DNA from: an uncultured Lachnoclostridium sp.
Lineage (GTDB): Bacteria > Bacillota > Clostridia > Lachnospirales > Lachnospiraceae
NCBI GenBank assembly: GCA_902464595.1
Contig: CABQJX010000140.1
Location: 1-6,452, forward strand
Direction: 5' to 3'
DNA: 6,452 nt
Positions within the stretch are counted from its first letter, which is position 1. Each line of letters opens with the position of its first letter. Shown here piece after piece: positions 4,278 to 6,452 of the stretch. The notes under the pieces are model-generated. The model was not told the DNA's origin. It did not search any database and saw only the letters and a list, made by a program, of their open reading frames with translations. Position numbers and translations under genes: made by a program.

Positions 4278-6452
4278 ATGAAGGAACTGGAAAAGACCTA
4301 TAATCCGGCGGATATTGAGGACCGCCTGTATCAGAAATGGCTGGAGGGAAAGTACTTCCACGCTGAGGTGAACCGGGATAAGAAGCCCTTTACCATTGTC
4401 ATGCCCCCGCCCAATATCACAGGACAGCTCCATATGGGCCATGCCCTGGACAATACCATGCAGGATATTCTGATCCGCTATAAGAGGATGCAGGGATATG
4501 AGGCATTATGGCAGCCGGGAACCGACCACGCAGCGATCGCAACGGAAGTGAAGGTGATTGACAAGCTGAAAAAAGAAGGTGTTGACAAGGCAGATCTGGG
4601 CCGGGAGGGATTTTTAAAGGAGTGCTGGAAATGGAGAGACGAGTACGGAACCAGAATCGTCAAACAGCTTCATAAGCTGGGATCCTCCGCTGATTGGGAT
4701 AGGGAGCGCTTTACCATGGACAAGGGCTGCTCTGATGCGGTTCTCGAGGTGTTTGTAAAGCTTTACGAGAAGGGATACATCTATAAGGGTTCCCGTATCG
4801 TCAACTGGTGTCCTGTGTGCCAGACCTCTATCTCCGACGCTGAGGTGGAGCATACAGAACAGAACGGCTTCTTCTGGCATATCAACTATCCCGTAGTGGG
4901 AGAGCCGGGACGGTTTGTGGAGATCGCAACCACCAGGCCGGAAACTCTTTTGGGAGATACGGCAGTGGCTGTGAACCCGGATGATGAGCGCTATAAGGAT
5001 ATTGTAGGGAAAATGTTAAAGCTTCCTCTCACAGACCGTGAGATCCCTGTGATCGCCGATTCCTATGTGGATAAGGAATTTGGAACAGGATGCGTGAAGA
5101 TCACCCCGGCTCATGACCCAAATGACTTTGAGGTGGGAAGACGCCATAACCTGGAAGAAATCGTTATCTTAAACGACGATGCCACCATCAATGTGCCGGG
5201 CCCTTACTTCGGTATGGACCGTTATGAGGCAAGAAAGGCCATGGTGGCTGATCTGGAGGCCCAGGGGCTTCTGGTTAAAGTGGTTCCGCATTCCCATAAT
5301 GTGGGAACCCATGACCGCTGTAAGACAACCGTGGAGCCTATGGTGAAAAAGCAGTGGTTTGTAAAGATGGAGGAAATGGCAAAGCCGGCCATCGAGGCAT
5401 TAAAGAACGGAACCCTTACTTTTGTGCCCGAGAGCTTTGGAAAGACATACCTGCACTGGCTGGAGGGGATCAGGGATTGGTGTATCTCCAGACAGCTGTG
5501 GTGGGGACACAGGATCCCGGCCTACTACTGTGAGGAGTGCGGCGAGATCGTAGTGTCAAAGGAAGCTCCGTCTGTATGCCCGAAATGCGGCTGCAGCCAC
5601 TTAAAACAGGATGAGGATACTCTGGACACCTGGTTTTCCTCTGCCCTGTGGCCCTTCTCCACTCTGGGATGGCCCCAAAAGACAGAGGATCTGGATTATT
5701 TCTATCCCACCGATGTGCTGGTGACCGGATATGACATTATCTTTTTCTGGGTGATCCGTATGGTATTCTCCGGCTTGGAGCAGACCGGAACATGCCCGTT
5801 CCACACGGTTTTGATCCACGGTCTGGTGAGAGATTCCGAGGGCCGCAAGATGAGTAAATCCTTAGGAAACGGCATTGATCCTTTGGAGGTCATTGACAAG
5901 TACGGGGCCGACGCCCTGCGCATGACCCTGATCACAGGAAACGCTCCTGGAAATGACATGCGTTTCTACTGGGAGCGTGTGGAGAACAGCCGCAACTTTG
6001 CCAATAAGGTATGGAACGCTTCACGGTTCATTATGATGAATATTGAGAAGGCAGGACAGAAGGGGGAGCCTGGCTTACAGGAGCTGACTATGGCGGATCA
6101 GTGGATCCTTTCTAAGGTCAACAATCTGACAAGGGAAGTAACAGAGAATCTCGATAAGTATGAGCTGGGGATTGCTCTTCAGAAGGTATACGATTTTATC
6201 TGGGAGGAGTTCTGCGACTGGTATATCGAGATGGTAAAGCCAAGGCTTTACAGCGAGGAGGATGAGACCAAGGCTGCGGCTGTCTGGACCTTAAAGCATG
6301 TGCTGATCCAGGCATTAAAGCTCCTCCATCCCTTTATGCCGTTCATTACCGAGGAGATCTTCTGCAACCTGCAGGACGAGGAGGAAACCATTATGGTATC
6401 CCAGTGGCCTGTGTATGAGGAGCGGTTTGCATTCCCTGAGGAGGAGGCAGCA
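4278..6452 (+). CDS. valS: Valyl-tRNA synthetase, N-terminal 725 residues (3' end outside window)
   Basis: Class Ia synthetase that activates valine with ATP and charges tRNA-Val in the cytoplasm (EC 6.1.1.9). The frame runs open to the last base. Full-length bacterial enzymes are about 880 residues, so the end of the anticodon-binding domain and the C-terminal coiled-coil arm lie beyond the window. In order: PPPNITGQLHMGHA with the HIGH motif HMGH at 52-55; GTDHAAIATE at 81-90; a CPVC knuckle at 178-181 within NWCPVCQT; the CP1 editing domain with TTRPETLLGDT (218-228) and GTGCVKITPAHDPNDF (269-284), which clears mischarged threonine; DWCISRQLWWGHRIP (400-414); a four-Cys zinc-type insert CEEC (418-421) and CPKC (434-437); KMSKS at 524-528; and the anticodon-binding domain from about 605, including DWYIEMVKPRLY. 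All catalytic signatures are intact. Expression is controlled by the upstream T-box with its GUA specifier. Confidence 0.98.
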   Translation, partial: MKELEKTYNPADIEDRLYQKWLEGKYFHAEVNRDKKPFTIVMPPPNITGQLHMGHALDNTMQDILIRYKRMQGYEALWQPGTDHAAIATEVKVIDKLKKEGVDKADLGREGFLKECWKWRDEYGTRIVKQLHKLGSSADWDRERFTMDKGCSDAVLEVFVKLYEKGYIYKGSRIVNWCPVCQTSISDAEVEHTEQNGFFWHINYPVVGEPGRFVEIATTRPETLLGDTAVAVNPDDERYKDIVGKMLKLPLTDREIPVIADSYVDKEFGTGCVKITPAHDPNDFEVGRRHNLEEIVILNDDATINVPGPYFGMDRYEARKAMVADLEAQGLLVKVVPHSHNVGTHDRCKTTVEPMVKKQWFVKMEEMAKPAIEALKNGTLTFVPESFGKTYLHWLEGIRDWCISRQLWWGHRIPAYYCEECGEIVVSKEAPSVCPKCGCSHLKQDEDTLDTWFSSALWPFSTLGWPQKTEDLDYFYPTDVLVTGYDIIFFWVIRMVFSGLEQTGTCPFHTVLIHGLVRDSEGRKMSKSLGNGIDPLEVIDKYGADALRMTLITGNAPGNDMRFYWERVENSRNFANKVWNASRFIMMNIEKAGQKGEPGLQELTMADQWILSKVNNLTREVTENLDKYELGIALQKVYDFIWEEFCDWYIEMVKPRLYSEEDETKAAAVWTLKHVLIQALKLLHPFMPFITEEIFCNLQDEEETIMVSQWPVYEERFAFPEEEAA

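Noticed and set aside
3838..4281. Open frame of 147 codons across the valS leader on the + strand
   Set aside because: It runs through the promoter and every element of the T-box RNA, overlaps the end of the TPR gene, and has no ribosome binding site or recognisable protein. The sequence is explained by RNA structure.
3876..4442. Open frame of 188 codons on the - strand across the leader and valS start
   Set aside because: It is antisense to the T-box and to the highly conserved valS N-terminus, with no ribosome binding site or family resemblance. It is a shadow of those features.

Overview
The window looks like chromosomal DNA from a Gram-positive clostridium, most likely Lachnospiraceae (Clostridium cluster XIVa). 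The grounds are the protein families recognised, strong AGGAGG-type ribosome binding sites, a T-box leader in front of valS, and base composition near 50% GC by eye. All genes are on the + strand and packed tightly. No mobile element, CRISPR array, tRNA or rRNA gene was seen.

Region 1 (1-3868) is a run of three genes with 4-base or smaller gaps or overlaps, so probably one transcript. It holds the C-terminal part of a large alpha-helical protein (DUF5717-like, 5' end outside the window), a divergent Hsp70/actin-fold protein (DUF5716-like), and a 270-residue protein with two TPR-like repeats behind a novel N-terminal domain. None of the three has a function I can name. The combination of a helical scaffold, a Hsp70-like protein with eroded nucleotide-binding motifs and a TPR partner is the best candidate here for an undescribed system.

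Region 2 (3869-4277) is a 409-base non-coding stretch that is almost fully explained. A sigma-A-type promoter starts 11 bases after the last stop codon. A small hairpin follows, then a complete valine T-box riboswitch: Stem I with a GUA specifier, stem II, a possible pseudoknot element, stem III, the T-box/antiterminator, and an intrinsic terminator with a T-tract. A strong ribosome binding site precedes valS.

Region 3 (4278-6452) is valS, cut off by the window end after 725 codons, with all catalytic signatures intact. The T-box should raise valS transcription when uncharged tRNA-Val accumulates. It also insulates valS from read-through out of region 1, since no separate terminator is visible after the third gene.
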